Counted from the first letter of the stretch, positions 1 to 8,455 are shown. The stretch: 64,000 bases of DNA from JAAFIP01 sp031367325 (GCA_031367325.1 JANLPQ010000033.1:1-64000); one strand, 5' to 3'. The notes: generated by a model from the letters alone, not told the origin. A program made the numbers and translations.

Positions 1-2019
1 TGGATTGGTAAATCTGAAGGCGTGCGCTTTGCTTTCCCGCATGACATCAAAGACGCAGCGGGCCAACTGGTGCAAGACGGCAAGATGTATGTCTTTACCA
101 CCCGCGCCGACACCATCATGGGCGTGACCTTTGTTGCTGTAGCGCCCGAGCATCCGCTGGCGGTGCGGGCAGGCGAGTTAAATGCGCAGCTGGCCTTAAG
201 GATTGAAGCGCTCAAAGGCGGCGGCACGACCGAGGCTGAGCTAGCTACCAAAGAAAAAGAAGGCGTAGCGACGGGACTGTATGTTACCCACCCCATGACC
301 GGGGACAAAATAGAAGTGTGGGTAGGCAACTACGTGCTGATGAGCTACGGCGATGGCGCGGTAATGGGCGTACCTGCGCATGACGAGCGGGATTTTGAGT
401 TTGCCAAGAAATACAGTCTTGCGATTACCCAAGTAGTCGCTATTGCAGGCAAAGATTACGATGTTGCAGCGTGGCAAGATTGGTATGGCGACAAATCAAA
501 CACGACCAGTATGGGCTCTGGTCAATACAATGGTTTGAATTTCAAAGCCTGTGTTGACGCAGTCGCCGCCGATTTGCTCGCCAAAAAACTGGGTGAGAAA
601 AAAACGACTTGGCGTTTGCGTGATTGGGGCATCAGCCGGCAGCGTTATTGGGGTACGCCGATACCTATCATTCATTGCGATGAGCATGGCGCAGTGCCTG
701 TACCGGAGAAAGATTTACCGGTCGTGTTGCCGCCACATCTGGTGCCCGACGGCTCGGGCAATCCGTTGAATAAATGCGAAGAGTTTTTGCACGCGGCCTG
801 TCCGATTTGCGGCAAGGCCTCTTTACGCGAAACCGACACGATGGACACCTTTGTGGACAGCGCGTGGTACTACATGCGCTATGCCTGCCCTGATGCTACC
901 GACATGGTGGACGCTCGCAACGACTACTGGATGCCGATGGACCAATACATTGGCGGCATTGAACACGCAGTGTTGCACCTTTTGTACGCGCGCTTTTGGA
1001 CCAAGGTCATGCGCGATCTTAGGGTGAAGGGCCCCGGTGATTCCGAGGCTGTGGGCTTGGTCAAATTTGACGAGCCCTTCACCAACCTGTTCACGCAGGG
1101 CATGCTGCTGCATGATTGCTATTACCGCGAAGAAGCCAGCGGTGCAAAGCGTTGGTTCTACCCGAATGAAGTGGTGATTGAACATGACGACAAAGGCCGC
1201 CCAACCCGCACAACAGCCAAAGAGGATGGACAACCTGTGCTGTACGGTGGCACCGAAAAAATGTCCAAGAGTAAGAACAACGTCGTAGAGCCACGCGAAT
1301 TTATCAGCAGGTTTGGGGCCGACACGGCACGCGCGTTTGTGATGTTTGCAGGGCCGCCTGACCAAAGCGCGGCGTGGAGCGATTCGGGCGCAGAGGGCGC
1401 TTTTAGATTTTTAAAACGGGTATGGTCGTTCGGCTCAAAACTAGGCGGTGCGCATACTGCGGCTTCTCCTGGAAATGCGCCAAATGCTGTAAGCCAAGCA
1501 AGCGCTCAAACCAAAAAGTTGCGCTTTGATATTTTCAGTGTGCTCAAGCAGGTAGATTTTGACTACCAGCGTATGCAGTACAACACGGTGGTGAGCGGCG
1601 CGATGAAGTTGCTGAACGCGCTGGAAGACTTTAAAAGTGACGGTAAGGCAGACAGCCTTGCTGGTGACCAAGCTGCACTGTCTGAGGGATTTGGAATTTT
1701 GCTGCGGGTTTTGTACCCTGTCACGCCGCATATTTGCCACATGCTGTGGCAAGACCTCGGCTTTGCGCAACTGCATGGCGACTTGCTCGACGCACCATGG
1801 CCCGTGGTGGACGAAGCGGCACTTAAACAAGACGAGATTGAGCTGATGCTGCAAGTCAACGGCAAGCTGCGCGGCAGTATGACTGTGCCTGCAGGCGCTA
1901 CGAAAGAGGCGATCGAGAAAATCGCTTTGGGTAACGAAGCGTTTGTCAAATACGCCGAGGGCGCAGCACCTAAAAAAGTCATCATTGTGCCGGGCCGCTT
2001 GGTCAATGTGGTGGTATGA
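1..2019 (+). CDS. leuS: Leucyl-tRNA synthetase, 5' end outside window
   Basis: Class Ia aminoacyl-tRNA synthetase that charges tRNA-Leu in the cytoplasm. The frame is open from base 1, so the window begins inside the gene; about 672 residues of a roughly 870-residue enzyme are visible and the N-terminal HIGH motif is missing. The visible part opens in the CP1 editing domain (threonine-rich VFTTRADTIMGVT), continues through the catalytic core (DTFVDSAWYYMRY) and the KMSKS signature at 1258-1272, and ends with the anticodon-binding and C-terminal domains. lptE follows after 25 bases, the usual leuS-lptE order of betaproteobacteria. Identification is certain. Confidence 0.98.
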   Translation, partial: WIGKSEGVRFAFPHDIKDAAGQLVQDGKMYVFTTRADTIMGVTFVAVAPEHPLAVRAGELNAQLALRIEALKGGGTTEAELATKEKEGVATGLYVTHPMTGDKIEVWVGNYVLMSYGDGAVMGVPAHDERDFEFAKKYSLAITQVVAIAGKDYDVAAWQDWYGDKSNTTSMGSGQYNGLNFKACVDAVAADLLAKKLGEKKTTWRLRDWGISRQRYWGTPIPIIHCDEHGAVPVPEKDLPVVLPPHLVPDGSGNPLNKCEEFLHAACPICGKASLRETDTMDTFVDSAWYYMRYACPDATDMVDARNDYWMPMDQYIGGIEHAVLHLLYARFWTKVMRDLRVKGPGDSEAVGLVKFDEPFTNLFTQGMLLHDCYYREEASGAKRWFYPNEVVIEHDDKGRPTRTTAKEDGQPVLYGGTEKMSKSKNNVVEPREFISRFGADTARAFVMFAGPPDQSAAWSDSGAEGAFRFLKRVWSFGSKLGGAHTAASPGNAPNAVSQASAQTKKLRFDIFSVLKQVDFDYQRMQYNTVVSGAMKLLNALEDFKSDGKADSLAGDQAALSEGFGILLRVLYPVTPHICHMLWQDLGFAQLHGDLLDAPWPVVDEAALKQDEIELMLQVNGKLRGSMTVPAGATKEAIEKIALGNEAFVKYAEGAAPKKVIIVPGRLVNVVV

Positions 2020-2044
2020 GCGTGGTGGTGTAAGCTTGGGACTT

Positions 2045-2620
2045 ATGCACGCTCTGATCAACTCCACCAATGCAACCAGCAGCGCGTCTGTCAACCGCCG
2101 CAGCTTGCTGGTGCAGGGGCTGAGGATTGGAGTGAGTATGGGCGCGTTAGCAACTACCAGTACAGCGCTTACCAGTTGCGGCTTTAAATTGCGTGGCCCG
2201 CAGACCTATGCGTTCAACAGTATTTTTATCAACGCACCAACGTCCGCGCTGGTGGCAGAGCTGGCGCGTGCTATTCAAAGCAATGGCGATGTGCGCGTGC
2301 TGACCGATGTGAAAGAGCGCGCCAACGCCCAAGTGGCGATGGACGTGCAAACCGACCAGCGTGAGAAAACTGTGGTGGGTGTGACCAGCAGCGGCCAAGT
2401 GCGCGAGTTTCAGTTGCGCATCCGGTTTAAATTTATCTTGCGTGGCCAAAGCGGCAAAGATTTGCTGCCCGAGACTGAAATTTTGCAGCAACGCGACATC
2501 AGCTTTAACGAGACAGCAGTGCTGTCGAAAGAAGCGGAGGAGGCCACTTTGTACCGCAACATGCAAAGCGACATCGTGCAGCAAATAACGCGGCGGCTGG
2601 CGGCGGTGAAAGAGTTGTAG
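2045..2620 (+). CDS. lptE: LPS-assembly lipoprotein LptE
   Basis: Outer-membrane lipoprotein that plugs the LptD barrel and helps insert lipopolysaccharide in the outer leaflet. About 191 residues. The N-terminus holds a twin-arginine-like stretch (NRRSLLVQG), a hydrophobic run and the lipobox LTSC with the lipidated Cys at about residue 45, followed by the family hallmark CGFKLRGP. The frame is open upstream into leuS, but 2045 is the first ATG after the leuS stop; 2138 is an alternative that would give a more ordinary signal length. It lies in the leuS-lptE-holA neighbourhood, although holA is displaced by about 3.7 kb here. Confidence 0.93.
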   Translation: MHALINSTNATSSASVNRRSLLVQGLRIGVSMGALATTSTALTSCGFKLRGPQTYAFNSIFINAPTSALVAELARAIQSNGDVRVLTDVKERANAQVAMDVQTDQREKTVVGVTSSGQVREFQLRIRFKFILRGQSGKDLLPETEILQQRDISFNETAVLSKEAEEATLYRNMQSDIVQQITRRLAAVKEL

Positions 2621-2644
2621 CGCCCGTTTACGCTCTTTTCAGGG

Positions 2645-2716
2645 TGTTTTTATAAGTATTTTGGGCCTCTAACCCATGTAAATACTGCTCAAGCAGCTAT
2701 TAAATTAATAGTAGAT
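2645..2716 (+). repeat. REP-A interspersed repeat, copy 1
   Basis: First copy of a family seen about 15 times here. The most conserved parts are the near-palindrome CTGCTCAAGCAG and, just after it, an AT-rich palindrome of the type CTATTAAATTTATAG. On the left it carries TTTTATAAGTATTTT, then GGCCTCTAACCCA. It sits 25 bases after the lptE stop, in the gap before the convergent arginase gene. Strand is given by the CTGCTCAAGCAG orientation, although that core is nearly symmetric. Confidence 0.85.
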
Positions 2717-2756
2717 GTAATGCATCAACCCCGTTTGGGCTGAGACTGCCCTAGCC

Positions 2757-2787
2757 CTCGCGAACCCTTCGGCAAGCTCAGGCGGAG
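2757..2787. repeat. Half copy of a second palindromic repeat
   Basis: The stretch CCCTTCGGCAAGCTCAGG resembles one arm of the inverted repeat seen complete at 7738-7782 (CCTTCGACAAGCTCAGG). Only one arm is present here, downstream of lptE and REP-A copy 1 and before the arginase stop codon. Confidence 0.55.
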
Positions 2788-2826
2788 CGCAGAGAAGTTG
2801 TTTTAGCAAAAGCGATAACTGCAACC

Positions 2827-3798
2827 CTAGCTGCGCATCAAGGTACTTTTACCAAACAAACTCTCCACCAAATCCACCGCCAGCTCTGCCGTGCGGTTGC
2901 GGATGTCAAACGCAGGGTTCAGCTCCACAATGTCCAGCGACGACAAGCGGCCGGTGTCGGCCACCATCTCCATGCACAGCTGTGCCTCGCGGTAGGTGGG
3001 GCCGCCGCGCACGGTGGTGCCTACGCCGGGGGCAATGTCGGGGTCTAAAAAATCTACGTCCAAGCTAACGTGTAGATGGGTGTTTTTATCTACCAGCGCC
3101 AGTGCCAACTCCATCGCGTGGCGCATGCCCATCTCGTCGATGTAGCGCATGTCAAACACTTCAATGCCCATGTCGTGCACCAGTTTTTTCTCGCCTGCGT
3201 CGACGCTGCGAATGCCGATTTGGCGCAGCTCTTTGGCTTTGAGCGCGGGGGTGTCGTGCGAAAAGCCGCCGATTTCTACCAGCTCGCGCGGGCCTTGGCC
3301 GCACAGGCAGGCCACCGGCATGCCGTGGATGTTGCCGCTGGGGGTGAGCGTGGCGGTATTAAAGTCGGCATGCGCGTCAAACCACAGTACGCGCAGCTTT
3401 TTGCCCACGGCCTTACAGTGCTTGGCCACCGCGCTGATCGAGCCGATGCCCAAGCAATGGTCGCCGCCCAGCATCACAGGCAAATGGCCCGCTTGTAGCT
3501 CGGCAAACATCGCGTCGTGCAGCAGGCGGTTCCACTCGGCCACTTCGTGTAAATGCCGAAAACCGTCGACTGCAGGCAGCCACGGATTAGCCGGACCTTG
3601 TAGGTTGCCGCAGTCTTTAACAGTCAGGCCAAAATGCGCAATCGCCTCGCGAATGCCCGCCACGCGCAGCGCCTCTGGCCCCATGCTGGCCCCGCGCGTG
3701 CCTGCACCAATGTCGGTGGGCGCGCCGATCAGGCTGACGGTGCTAAAAGGCGTCGTGTGTGCGGTACTGCGGCCAGCGGCAAGTGTGGTGGTGCTCAT
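2827..3798 (-). CDS. rocF: Arginase
   Basis: Hydrolyses arginine to ornithine and urea with a binuclear manganese centre. 323 residues, normal for the family. Metal-ligand motifs are all present: GGDHCLGIGS (111-120), DAHADFN (141-147) and DVDFLDPD (247-254). The first 20 residues are a Ser/Thr/Ala-rich extension. The start codon overlaps the stop of the upstream ornithine cyclodeaminase gene by 4 bases (ATGA), so the two are probably translationally coupled and give arginine to ornithine to proline. A divergent Lrp-type regulator lies upstream. A related ureohydrolase is possible in principle, but the next-door ornithine enzyme favours arginase. Confidence 0.93.
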   Translation of the reverse strand: MSTTTLAAGRSTAHTTPFSTVSLIGAPTDIGAGTRGASMGPEALRVAGIREAIAHFGLTVKDCGNLQGPANPWLPAVDGFRHLHEVAEWNRLLHDAMFAELQAGHLPVMLGGDHCLGIGSISAVAKHCKAVGKKLRVLWFDAHADFNTATLTPSGNIHGMPVACLCGQGPRELVEIGGFSHDTPALKAKELRQIGIRSVDAGEKKLVHDMGIEVFDMRYIDEMGMRHAMELALALVDKNTHLHVSLDVDFLDPDIAPGVGTTVRGGPTYREAQLCMEMVADTGRLSSLDIVELNPAFDIRNRTAELAVDLVESLFGKSTLMRS

Positions 3799-5078
3799 GC
3801 CGCTACTGTAGCGGCTTGGACTGAGGTCTTCAACACAGCATGTGTTGCTGCTTTCAACACGGCATGTGTTGTACCTTCCACCACGGCATGTGTTGTACCT
3901 TCCACCACGTCATGTGTTCTACCTGCCACCACGCTATGCGCCTTAGCAGGCGGGGGTTGTTGGCCCACCGCTGGCTTGATCAGCTGGTACAAATCTTTCG
4001 GGTCGTTCAACTGCGGAATCAAATCCATCGCTTGGCCCATGTGCTGCGCCATGGCTGCATCGCGGATAAAGCGCAGCGCAGAAAAATCTTCTAGCGCAAA
4101 ACCTACGGAGTCGAACATAGTGATTTGTTGATCATCCCAACGCCCGGTCAGCTTGCCTGCCAGCACCTGCCACAAGTGGGTGACCGCAAAATCTGCAGGC
4201 ATGTGCTGCAAATCGCCCTCGATGCGGGTTTGTGGTTCAAACTCTACAAACACGCTGGCCATGCGCAGCACGTCGGTATGGATTTCGGTTTTGCCGGGGC
4301 AGTCGCCGCCTACGGCGTTAATGTGCATGCCCGGCTCAATCATGTCGGCAGTCAGAATGGTGGCATTGGTTTTGTCTGCCGTGATGGTGGTAATAATGTC
4401 TACCCCGCGCACGGCTTCTTGCACGCTGGCGTAAGCACGCAGGCGCAAGTTGATCGCGTCGGGGTTGGCGTGCAAATTGCGCATGAGCTTGGCCGTGGCC
4501 TCTATATCGGTGTCAAACAAATGCACTTCTTCGATACCTAGCAGGTGGTGAAACGCCAGCGCCTGAAACTCAGACTGCGCACCATTGCCAATGAGCGCCA
4601 TCACCCGGCTGTTAGGCCGTGCCAGTGCGCGGGCTGCTACCACAGACGTAGCGGCAGTGCGGATAGCGGTGGTTAAAGTCAGCTCGCTGATCAGCAGCGG
4701 CATGCCAGTGGCTACATCAGCCAGCACGCCAAACGCCATCACCGTAGGCAGGCCGTGCTGCGGATTTTTTGGATGGCCGTTGACGTATTTGAAGGTGAAG
4801 GTTTTGTTGTCGGCAATCGGCATCAGCTCAATGGCACCTTCTGCAGAATGGCAGGCCACGCGGGCGATTTTGTCAAAACTATTCCAGCGCAAAAAGTCTT
4901 GGTGAATGTTGGCTGCCATACCTTGCAGGCAGTGCGGCAGGCCCAGGCGCTGCACTAGCGTAGCAACGTCTGCCGCGCTTAGAAATTGGGTGGTCAGGTG
5001 GGTGGCGGCTGTATGGGCAACAGCTGTGTGGGCGGTGCCATGTGCTTTGGTAATACGACGGGTAGTGGTGGTTTTCAT
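3795..5078 (-). CDS. Ornithine cyclodeaminase
   Basis: Mu-crystallin/ornithine cyclodeaminase family: NAD-dependent conversion of ornithine to proline and ammonia. About 427 residues from the ATG at 5078 (preceded by AGAAAGAA as ribosome site); the frame stays open to 5168 but that would need a non-ATG start. It has the Rossmann segment ALIGNGAQSEFQALAFHH and the family stretch VGGDCPGKTE. Both ends are odd: the N-terminus is rich in T/A/H (HGTAHTAVAHTAATH), and the C-terminus beyond about residue 375 is a run of near-identical THAVVEGT-type units encoded by 24-bp tandem repeats. First gene of an operon with arginase. Confidence 0.9.
   Translation of the reverse strand: MKTTTTRRITKAHGTAHTAVAHTAATHLTTQFLSAADVATLVQRLGLPHCLQGMAANIHQDFLRWNSFDKIARVACHSAEGAIELMPIADNKTFTFKYVNGHPKNPQHGLPTVMAFGVLADVATGMPLLISELTLTTAIRTAATSVVAARALARPNSRVMALIGNGAQSEFQALAFHHLLGIEEVHLFDTDIEATAKLMRNLHANPDAINLRLRAYASVQEAVRGVDIITTITADKTNATILTADMIEPGMHINAVGGDCPGKTEIHTDVLRMASVFVEFEPQTRIEGDLQHMPADFAVTHLWQVLAGKLTGRWDDQQITMFDSVGFALEDFSALRFIRDAAMAQHMGQAMDLIPQLNDPKDLYQLIKPAVGQQPPPAKAHSVVAGRTHDVVEGTTHAVVEGTTHAVLKAATHAVLKTSVQAATVAA
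3838..3933 (-). repeat. 24-bp tandem repeat in ornithine cyclodeaminase tail
   Basis: Four consecutive 24-base units (3838-3861, 3862-3885, 3886-3909, 3910-3933). The second and third are identical; the outer two differ at several bases. On the minus strand each unit encodes eight residues of the type THAVVEGT. A partial fifth unit lies at about 3821-3837. The unit length is a multiple of three, so the frame is kept whatever the copy number. Confidence 0.9.
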
Positions 5079-5230
5079 GGCGTTCTTTCTGGTATCGGGT
5101 AGCGCGCAGCTATGTGCAAATTCGCAGGCCGGCGGTTTACTTGGCACGCAAGCATTGAAGGTATGCACACAGTGTCTCGCAGCGCTAAATCAATGTAAAT
5201 AGCCAAAAATGTGCTAAATACGGTAAATTT

Positions 5231-5245
5231 CTATCAAATAGATAG
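5231..5245. promoter_or_regulatory. Possible Lrp-type operator
   Basis: Perfect inverted repeat CTATC / GATAG with a 5-base AT centre (AAATA), inside the AT-rich 189-base gap between the divergent ornithine cyclodeaminase and Lrp-family genes and 22 bases before the regulator start codon. Position and symmetry fit a site through which the regulator controls both directions. No binding is demonstrated. Confidence 0.45.
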
Positions 5246-5267
5246 TCATTAATGCCAAAATAGCACA

Positions 5268-5693
5268 ATGGATGAAACCGACCGCCAACTACTGTCCCTG
5301 CTGCGCCAAGACGCGCGCCTGAGCATTGCCAACCTGTCACACAAGCTGGCCGTGTCGCGCGGCACGGTAACCAACCGCATCGCCAAGCTAGAAGACGCTG
5401 GCGTGATCGTGGGCTACACCGTGCGGGTGCGGCCCGATGTGCAAAGCAACGAGATCAAGGCGTGGATGAGCATAGCGGTGGACGGCAACCAAAGCCGCGC
5501 AGTCATTGCCAGCCTGCTGGGCGAGCCCGGCGTGGCCATACTGCACGACACCAACGGCCGCTGGGACCTGCTGGCCGAGCTGCGCGCCGAGAACCTGCAA
5601 GACTTGGGCAAAACGCTAGAGCGTATTCGGCTGGTTAAAGGCATTAGCAACACCGAGACGAGCATTCATTTAGAAACTTATCGGCTGTCGTGA
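5268..5693 (+). CDS. Lrp/AsnC-family regulator of the arginase operon
   Basis: 141 residues. N-terminal winged helix-turn-helix (DETDRQLLSLLRQDARLS, then LAVSRGTVTNRIAKLE), then the RAM effector-binding domain ending SNTETSIHLETYRLS. Lrp/AsnC proteins form octamers and respond to amino acids. It is divergent from the ornithine cyclodeaminase-arginase operon, so the likely job is arginine- or ornithine-dependent control of that operon and itself. This is inference from position; the family call is firm. Confidence 0.9.
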   Translation: MDETDRQLLSLLRQDARLSIANLSHKLAVSRGTVTNRIAKLEDAGVIVGYTVRVRPDVQSNEIKAWMSIAVDGNQSRAVIASLLGEPGVAILHDTNGRWDLLAELRAENLQDLGKTLERIRLVKGISNTETSIHLETYRLS

Positions 5694-5750
5694 TGCGGCG
5701 CTGGTGGTTGGGCGCTGGTGTCTAGGCGCTGTGTCTAGGCAAGTCATATT

Positions 5751-5816
5751 TACTATAAATTTAATAGCTGCTTGAGCAGGTTCTACGGCCTAGGCAGCCT
5801 AAAAGGCTATTAAATT
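5751..5816 (-). repeat. REP-A repeat, copy 2
   Basis: Contains ATAGCTGCTTGAGCAGG and, on this side, TCTACGGCCTAGGCAGCC. It lies in the gap between the Lrp-type gene and the DUF1232 gene. The far end repeats part of the AT-rich arm (CTATTAAATTTT). Confidence 0.85.
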
Positions 5817-5933
5817 TTAATGCGTTGGCATGCTATTTTGTGTAAATGGCTCTTGTCATCCGTGCAACCCCACCCCACGTTGTGGTGATGCGCTCATACC
5901 AGCGCAGGAACCAACGAAACGAAGGGCTACACC

Positions 5934-6200
5934 ATGTGGAAACGACTTGCCGTGATTTGGGCTGCCGTAGGCGCTGATTTAAAAATGCTGTGGCGCGCGC
6001 TGCGCCATCCAGACTCACCCGCCTGGCTCAAACTGGGCGTGGCGGGGCTGTGTTTGTACCTCATCTCGCCGATAGATTTGATTCCCGACTTCATTCCGTT
6101 TCTAGGCGCGGTAGACGATGTGCTGATCGTCACGCTGGGCGTGAAATGGCTGCTGAAGAAGCTGCCTGAATCGGTGCGCAACGCGAGTCGGGCGGCTTGA
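5934..6200 (+). CDS. DUF1232 (YkvA-like) small membrane protein
   Basis: 88 residues. It has the DUF1232 signature YLISPIDLIPDFIPFLG with conserved Asp and Pro residues, preceded by a hydrophobic helix (about 33-45) and followed by another (about 63-75), so it is probably inner-membrane associated. The family has no settled function. AAGGG 8 bases before the ATG supports the start. It sits alone between the Lrp-type gene and holA. Confidence 0.85.
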   Translation: MWKRLAVIWAAVGADLKMLWRALRHPDSPAWLKLGVAGLCLYLISPIDLIPDFIPFLGAVDDVLIVTLGVKWLLKKLPESVRNASRAA

Positions 6201-6341
6201 GGTTGCGGCCTAAGGTCGCGGCTTGAGCTTGTGGCTTAATCTCGGCTATCGAGGCAAGTAGCCGCCAAAGCCGTGTTGCACCGCTGCCGCACATCCCTTT
6301 TAGTGCCGCTGCGGGCCCAGAGTCTGCCTACAATCACAGGC

Positions 6342-7424
6342 ATGCAACTTGCCGCCCCCCAATTGAGCCCACACCTGCAACGCGGGTTGAAATCGCTGTA
6401 CACGCTGCATGGCGACGAGCCGCTGCTGATCCAGGAGGCCGCAGACGCCATTCGCGCCCATGCCCGCACGCAGGGGTATACCGAGCGCACGGTGCACACG
6501 GCCAGCGGCGCACATTTTGACTGGAGCGAGGTACTGGCCTCGGGCGGGTCGCTCAGCTTGTTTGCCGACAAACAAATAGTGGAGGTGCGCGTGCCCACCG
6601 GCAAGCCGGGTAAAGAGGGCAGCCCGGCTATTCAACAGCTGGCCCAGTCGGCAGAGGGCAACGACACCACGCTCACTTTATTTATCTTGCCGCGCCTGGA
6701 CAAAATGACCAAAACCGGCGCGTGGTTTAGCGCACTAGATAGCTACGGTGTGACGATGCAAATCGACAGCATCGAGCGGCGCGTGCTGCCGCAGTGGATA
6801 GCGCAGCGCTTGCAGGCAGTGCACCTGCAGGTGAAAGCGGGCGAAGAGGGCGAGCGCACGCTGAAGTTTTTTGCTGACCGGGTAGAAGGCAACCTGCTGG
6901 CGGCGCACCAAGAAATGCAAAAGCTGGCGCTGCTGTACCCCGCTAGCGCAGATGAGGCTGGCGCGGGTGAGGCCGCCGCGCCACGCGAGCTAAGCTTTGA
7001 CGAAGTAGAAGCCGCCGTGCTGAACGTGGCGCGCTACGACGTGTTCAAGCTGTCTGAGGCAGTGCTGGCAGGCAACGTAGCCCGCGTACAGCGCATGCTA
7101 GACGGCCTGCAAGCCGAAGGCGAGGCCACCGTGCTGGTGCACTGGACATTGAGCGAGGACATCCGCGCCTTGGCCCGTCTGCGCAGCCTGATGGACGACG
7201 GCAAACCACTTCCCATAGCGCTGCAAGAGGCGCGGGTGTGGGGTATGAAGCAAAAACTGTTCGAGCGCATTTTGCCCAGGTTGTCGTCGGTAGACGCGGC
7301 TAATTTGCTACACGCGGCGCACCAGGTGGACGGTATTGCCAAAGGGTTGAAGCAACCCGGCTGGCCGGCTGACCCGTGGGTGGCGTTGCATCAGTTGGCT
7401 ATGATGGTTTGCAAGGTGGTTTAG
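6342..7424 (+). CDS. holA: DNA polymerase III subunit delta
   Basis: Delta subunit of the clamp loader, which opens the beta sliding clamp. About 360 residues from the ATG at 6342; the frame is open to 6273, but the family usually begins close to this MQLAAPQLSPHL. The N-terminal AAA+-like domain shows LYTLHGDEPLLIQEAADAIR and the C-terminal collar has the late FERILPRLSS segment. In related genomes holA normally follows lptE directly; here four genes lie between them. Confidence 0.93.
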   Translation: MQLAAPQLSPHLQRGLKSLYTLHGDEPLLIQEAADAIRAHARTQGYTERTVHTASGAHFDWSEVLASGGSLSLFADKQIVEVRVPTGKPGKEGSPAIQQLAQSAEGNDTTLTLFILPRLDKMTKTGAWFSALDSYGVTMQIDSIERRVLPQWIAQRLQAVHLQVKAGEEGERTLKFFADRVEGNLLAAHQEMQKLALLYPASADEAGAGEAAAPRELSFDEVEAAVLNVARYDVFKLSEAVLAGNVARVQRMLDGLQAEGEATVLVHWTLSEDIRALARLRSLMDDGKPLPIALQEARVWGMKQKLFERILPRLSSVDAANLLHAAHQVDGIAKGLKQPGWPADPWVALHQLAMMVCKVV

Positions 7425-7442
7425 CGTGCGCTTCGTGTAGAT

Positions 7443-7642
7443 GGTTGCTTGGGTTACCGTGCGCACCGGTTAGCTGGACTCGAGCCGGGCTTCTCGCCGC
7501 AAAAATACTCCGCAAACACGCGCGAACTGAGGCTTTTGATTCGCCAGCATTGTCAACGCGCGCCTTGCTGCATATTTTTCATCGAGACGAACCCGACTCG
7601 TCACATTGTTCTTTGCTTGGTTTGGGACAGCCCGTGCTTCGG
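7443..7642. repeat. 200-bp interspersed repeat (REP-C), copy 1
   Basis: Closely similar, at roughly four bases in five by eye and without long gaps, to 23529-23727. Identical blocks include AGCTGGACTCGAGCCGGGC, AAAAATACTCCG and ACCCGACTCGTCACATT. Both copies encode a related 43-residue antisense peptide with TSRVRLDEK, but differences fall in all codon positions, so coding is doubtful. It starts 18 bases after the holA stop. Confidence 0.8.
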
Positions 7643-7737
7643 TTAGCTGCACGCTTTGCAGCCTGTTCACTCTTTCACCAGCCCGCCCTGCCTACCGCCC
7701 GCCCGCTCGTTCGTCGTTCCTCGTTCTTTCGCTCCCC

Positions 7738-7782
7738 CTGAGCTTGTCGATGGGTTCGCGAGCCCTTCGACAAGCTCAGGAC
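7738..7782. repeat. Inverted repeat (REP-B)
   Basis: Arms CCTGAGCTTGTCGATGGG and CCCTTCGACAAGCTCAGG flank a short centre GTTCGCGAG, giving a near-perfect hairpin in either strand. This type of palindrome is common between genes in proteobacteria. It lies in the gene-free region downstream of holA and could act as a terminator or mRNA-stabilising structure. Confidence 0.75.
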
Positions 7783-7804
7783 GAACGGTGTAGTTCACAC
7801 GACG

Positions 7805-7872
7805 TTACTATCAATACCATAGCTGCTTGAGCAGGTTCTACGGCCTGAGTGGCCTAAAACACTGTAAAAATA
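7805..7872 (-). repeat. REP-A repeat, copy 3
   Basis: Core ATAGCTGCTTGAGCAGG followed by TTCTACGGCCTGAGTGGCC, very close to copies 2 and 7. It follows the REP-B hairpin in the same gene-free stretch. Confidence 0.85.
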
Positions 7873-7992
7873 GGCCCGAAAACAGACCAAACGTGCCTTA
7901 ACCCCCAAACAACCCACCCAACTAGTATTCGCGGTGCAGTGCAGGCCTTGGGGTTGCGCCCCAATCAGGGCGGCGGGCTTGAGGAACGGACA

Positions 7993-8057
7993 AATTTGGG
8001 ATCAGGCATGAGTGCTTGTTTGAGCCGACAGGCGAGTTTGCACATTGACCCCAAATT
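7993..8057. repeat. Long-loop inverted repeat in the repeat-rich gap 7425-8258
   Basis: Arms AATTTGGGATCA (7993-8004) and TGACCCCAAATT (8046-8057) pair with one A/C mismatch around a 41-base loop. The stretch 7925-8230 around it has no credible gene: its only longer open frame is antisense, Arg/Pro-rich and unlike any family I know. The whole gap 7425-8258 thus consists of REP-C, REP-B, REP-A and this structured segment. I recall similar sequence between genes of related bacteria but cannot verify it. Confidence 0.55.
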
Positions 8058-8258
8058 CTGAGCACTGCAAAGCTTACCCCGAAGGGGGCCGCCGACCGGG
8101 GCGCAACCTCAGGGCCTGCACTGCGCCGCGAAACCGCGAGGTCTGGGGAGCGACATCTTTGAGAGAATAAGAGCCCGCGATGCATGGCGAAGACGCGAGG
8201 TCGAAGGAAAGACGTCTTTGGGCACACAACCAAGTGCTAAGACCTTGCAACCAACCAG

Positions 8259-8453
8259 CTAAATCAGCTTGCTAATCAACCCCGCTAGCAAGCTGAGCAC
8301 CACGGTGGAGCCGAGCGGGATGGAGATTGAACGGCCGCGAAAGGTGAAGCTAAAGTCGCCTGGCAAGCGACCCAATCCCCAGCGCTGCAAAGTGGGTGCT
8401 AGCCAGCTGATGAGTATCAAAGCCAGCAGAGTGACGATTAACCAGCGAAACAT
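8259..8453 (-). CDS. DUF2905 small membrane protein
   Basis: 64 residues: an N-terminal hydrophobic helix (MFRWLIVTLLALILISWLAP), the family stretch GLGRLPGDFSFTFRGRSI, and a C-terminal hydrophobic helix (STVVLSLLAGLISKLI). Two membrane segments with a short positively charged loop. Function of the family is unknown. A REP-A copy starts 3 bases upstream of the start codon and so fills the leader. Confidence 0.85.
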   Translation of the reverse strand: MFRWLIVTLLALILISWLAPTLQRWGLGRLPGDFSFTFRGRSISIPLGSTVVLSLLAGLISKLI

Positions 8454-8455
8454 GG

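Noticed and set aside
1537..1560. GTGCTCAAGCAGG in leuS, like the REP-A core
   Set aside because: It encodes LKQVDFDYQRMQYN, which is normal LeuRS sequence, and the flanks do not match the repeat.
823..2094. Long antisense frames opposite leuS
   Set aside because: Shadow frames of a certain gene, with no ribosome sites or families.
3838..3933. CRISPR-like array
   Set aside because: 24-bp units with no spacers, within an open frame of ornithine cyclodeaminase.
7922..8233. 103-codon antisense frame in the repeat-rich gap
   Set aside because: Arg/Pro-rich, no recognised family, no ribosome site, and it runs through an inverted repeat.
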